Made by a program: the position numbers and the translations under genes
DNA from: Microcaldota archaeon
GTDB taxonomy: Archaea; Micrarchaeota; Micrarchaeia; Norongarragalinales; SBBD01
Direction of reading: 5' to 3'
DNA length: 64,000 bases
Assembly (NCBI GenBank): GCA_018819225.1
Contig: JAHJQN010000003.1
Coordinates: 204,310-268,309, forward strand
Part shown: one piece after another, positions 63,865 through 64,000 of the stretch
How the letters are laid out: each line of letters starts with the position of its first letter
Position numbering within the stretch: the first letter of the stretch is position 1
The notes under the pieces: generated by a model
The model's input: only the letters and a program-made list of their open reading frames with translations
What the model was told of the DNA's origin: nothing
Databases searched by the model: none

Positions 63865-64000
63865 ACGACCTTTTCTTCACCAAGAAAAGCTCGACCAAAA
63901 GAACCAACCAAACGACCTTTTCTTCACCAAGAAAAGCTCGACCAAAAGAACCAACCAAACGACCTTTTCTTCACCAAGAAAAGCTCGACCAAAAGAACCA
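63865..64000. repeat. 47-bp tandem repeat array running off the window
   Basis: Two full identical copies (63865-63911, 63912-63958) and 42 nt of a third (63959-64000), with no spacers. Each unit contains the inverted repeat CTTTTCTT-CACC-AAGAAAAG and the segment CAAAAGAACC, whose complement GGTTCTTTTG occurs once upstream at 63838-63847. A second hairpin TTCGTC-GTCA-GACGAA precedes the array (about 63848-63863). The 47-bp period is not a multiple of three, so it is not coding. It lies just upstream of PCNA. Confidence 0.85.

Noticed and set aside
63865..64000. CRISPR array at the right edge
   Set aside because: Copies abut each other with no unique spacers, the unit is 47 bp, and no cas gene is near.

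Overview
The window is archaeal. It encodes TFB, TFE-alpha, the beta subunit of the 20S proteasome, PCNA, the KH/beta-CASP termination nuclease FttA, ribosomal protein eS8, Gar1, KEOPS subunits, archaeal-type GlyRS and ThrRS, an archaeal class I CCA-adding enzyme and GTP-dependent dephospho-CoA kinase. TATA boxes lie about 24-30 nt upstream of many starts and leaderless starts are common. Genes are short and tightly packed, with 1-4 nt overlaps and tiny divergent promoters. Surface proteins resemble those of DPANN or other small-genome archaea: an S-layer protein with a class I-like signal, a class III (pilin-like) signal protein, and TM-anchored proteins with Thr/Pro linkers. A Diapherotrites-like lineage would fit, but that is inference and not proven by the sequence.

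Layout. 1-9.4 kb: a GalT-like HIT enzyme, a lipoprotein, a large S-layer protein with its own hairpin terminator, and a leftward operon (zinc-ribbon membrane protein, pilin-like beta-helix protein, Pcc1, mini membrane protein). 9.5-16.9 kb: AsnRS, CDF transporter, Mre11-like nuclease, EamA-like and MscS membrane proteins, then an MsrQ-like haem membrane protein, a cytochrome b5 lipoprotein and MsrA. 16.9-25.4 kb: proline dehydrogenase family, endonuclease III, TrkH/TrkA, proteasome beta, FttA, a 49-aa basic protein, and a HerA-like ATPase with a degenerate P-loop. 25.4-37.6 kb: initiator tRNA-Met with a T-loop intron, TFE, a short AglB-like transferase, a Cgi121-like protein, eS8, Gar1-TFB, CYTH, NAD kinase, and a leftward run ThrRS - secreted protein - alkyltransferase - FolC - GlyRS. 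37.7-47 kb: regulators, Prs, and a heat-shock cluster (Hsp20 divergent from regulator-GrpE-DnaK) with repeated operator-like sites; then surface proteins, YbjQ and the CCA enzyme. 47-54.4 kb: SDR, topoisomerase I, AK6-like kinase, a very acidic 35-aa protein, dephospho-CoA kinase and a second beta-CASP nuclease. 54.4-60 kb: 5S rRNA, then a complete glycine-cleavage T/H/PA/PB operon ending in lipoate-protein ligase LplA; its PB subunit carries the LplA accessory (LplB-type) domain as a C-terminal fusion. 60-64 kb: a CmpX-like channel, a 1.45-kb islet bounded by 9-bp direct repeats and 18-bp inverted repeats, a B3/4-domain protein, PCNA, and a 47-bp tandem repeat that runs off the right edge.

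The strongest candidates for undescribed biology are the GcvPB-LplB fusion inside a self-contained lipoylation/glycine-cleavage operon, the intron in the T-loop of the initiator tRNA, the transposon-like islet with no recognisable transposase, the AGTA-N3-TACT operator pair of the heat-shock locus, and the repeat array next to PCNA. All functional statements come from motif recognition by eye; no database search was run.
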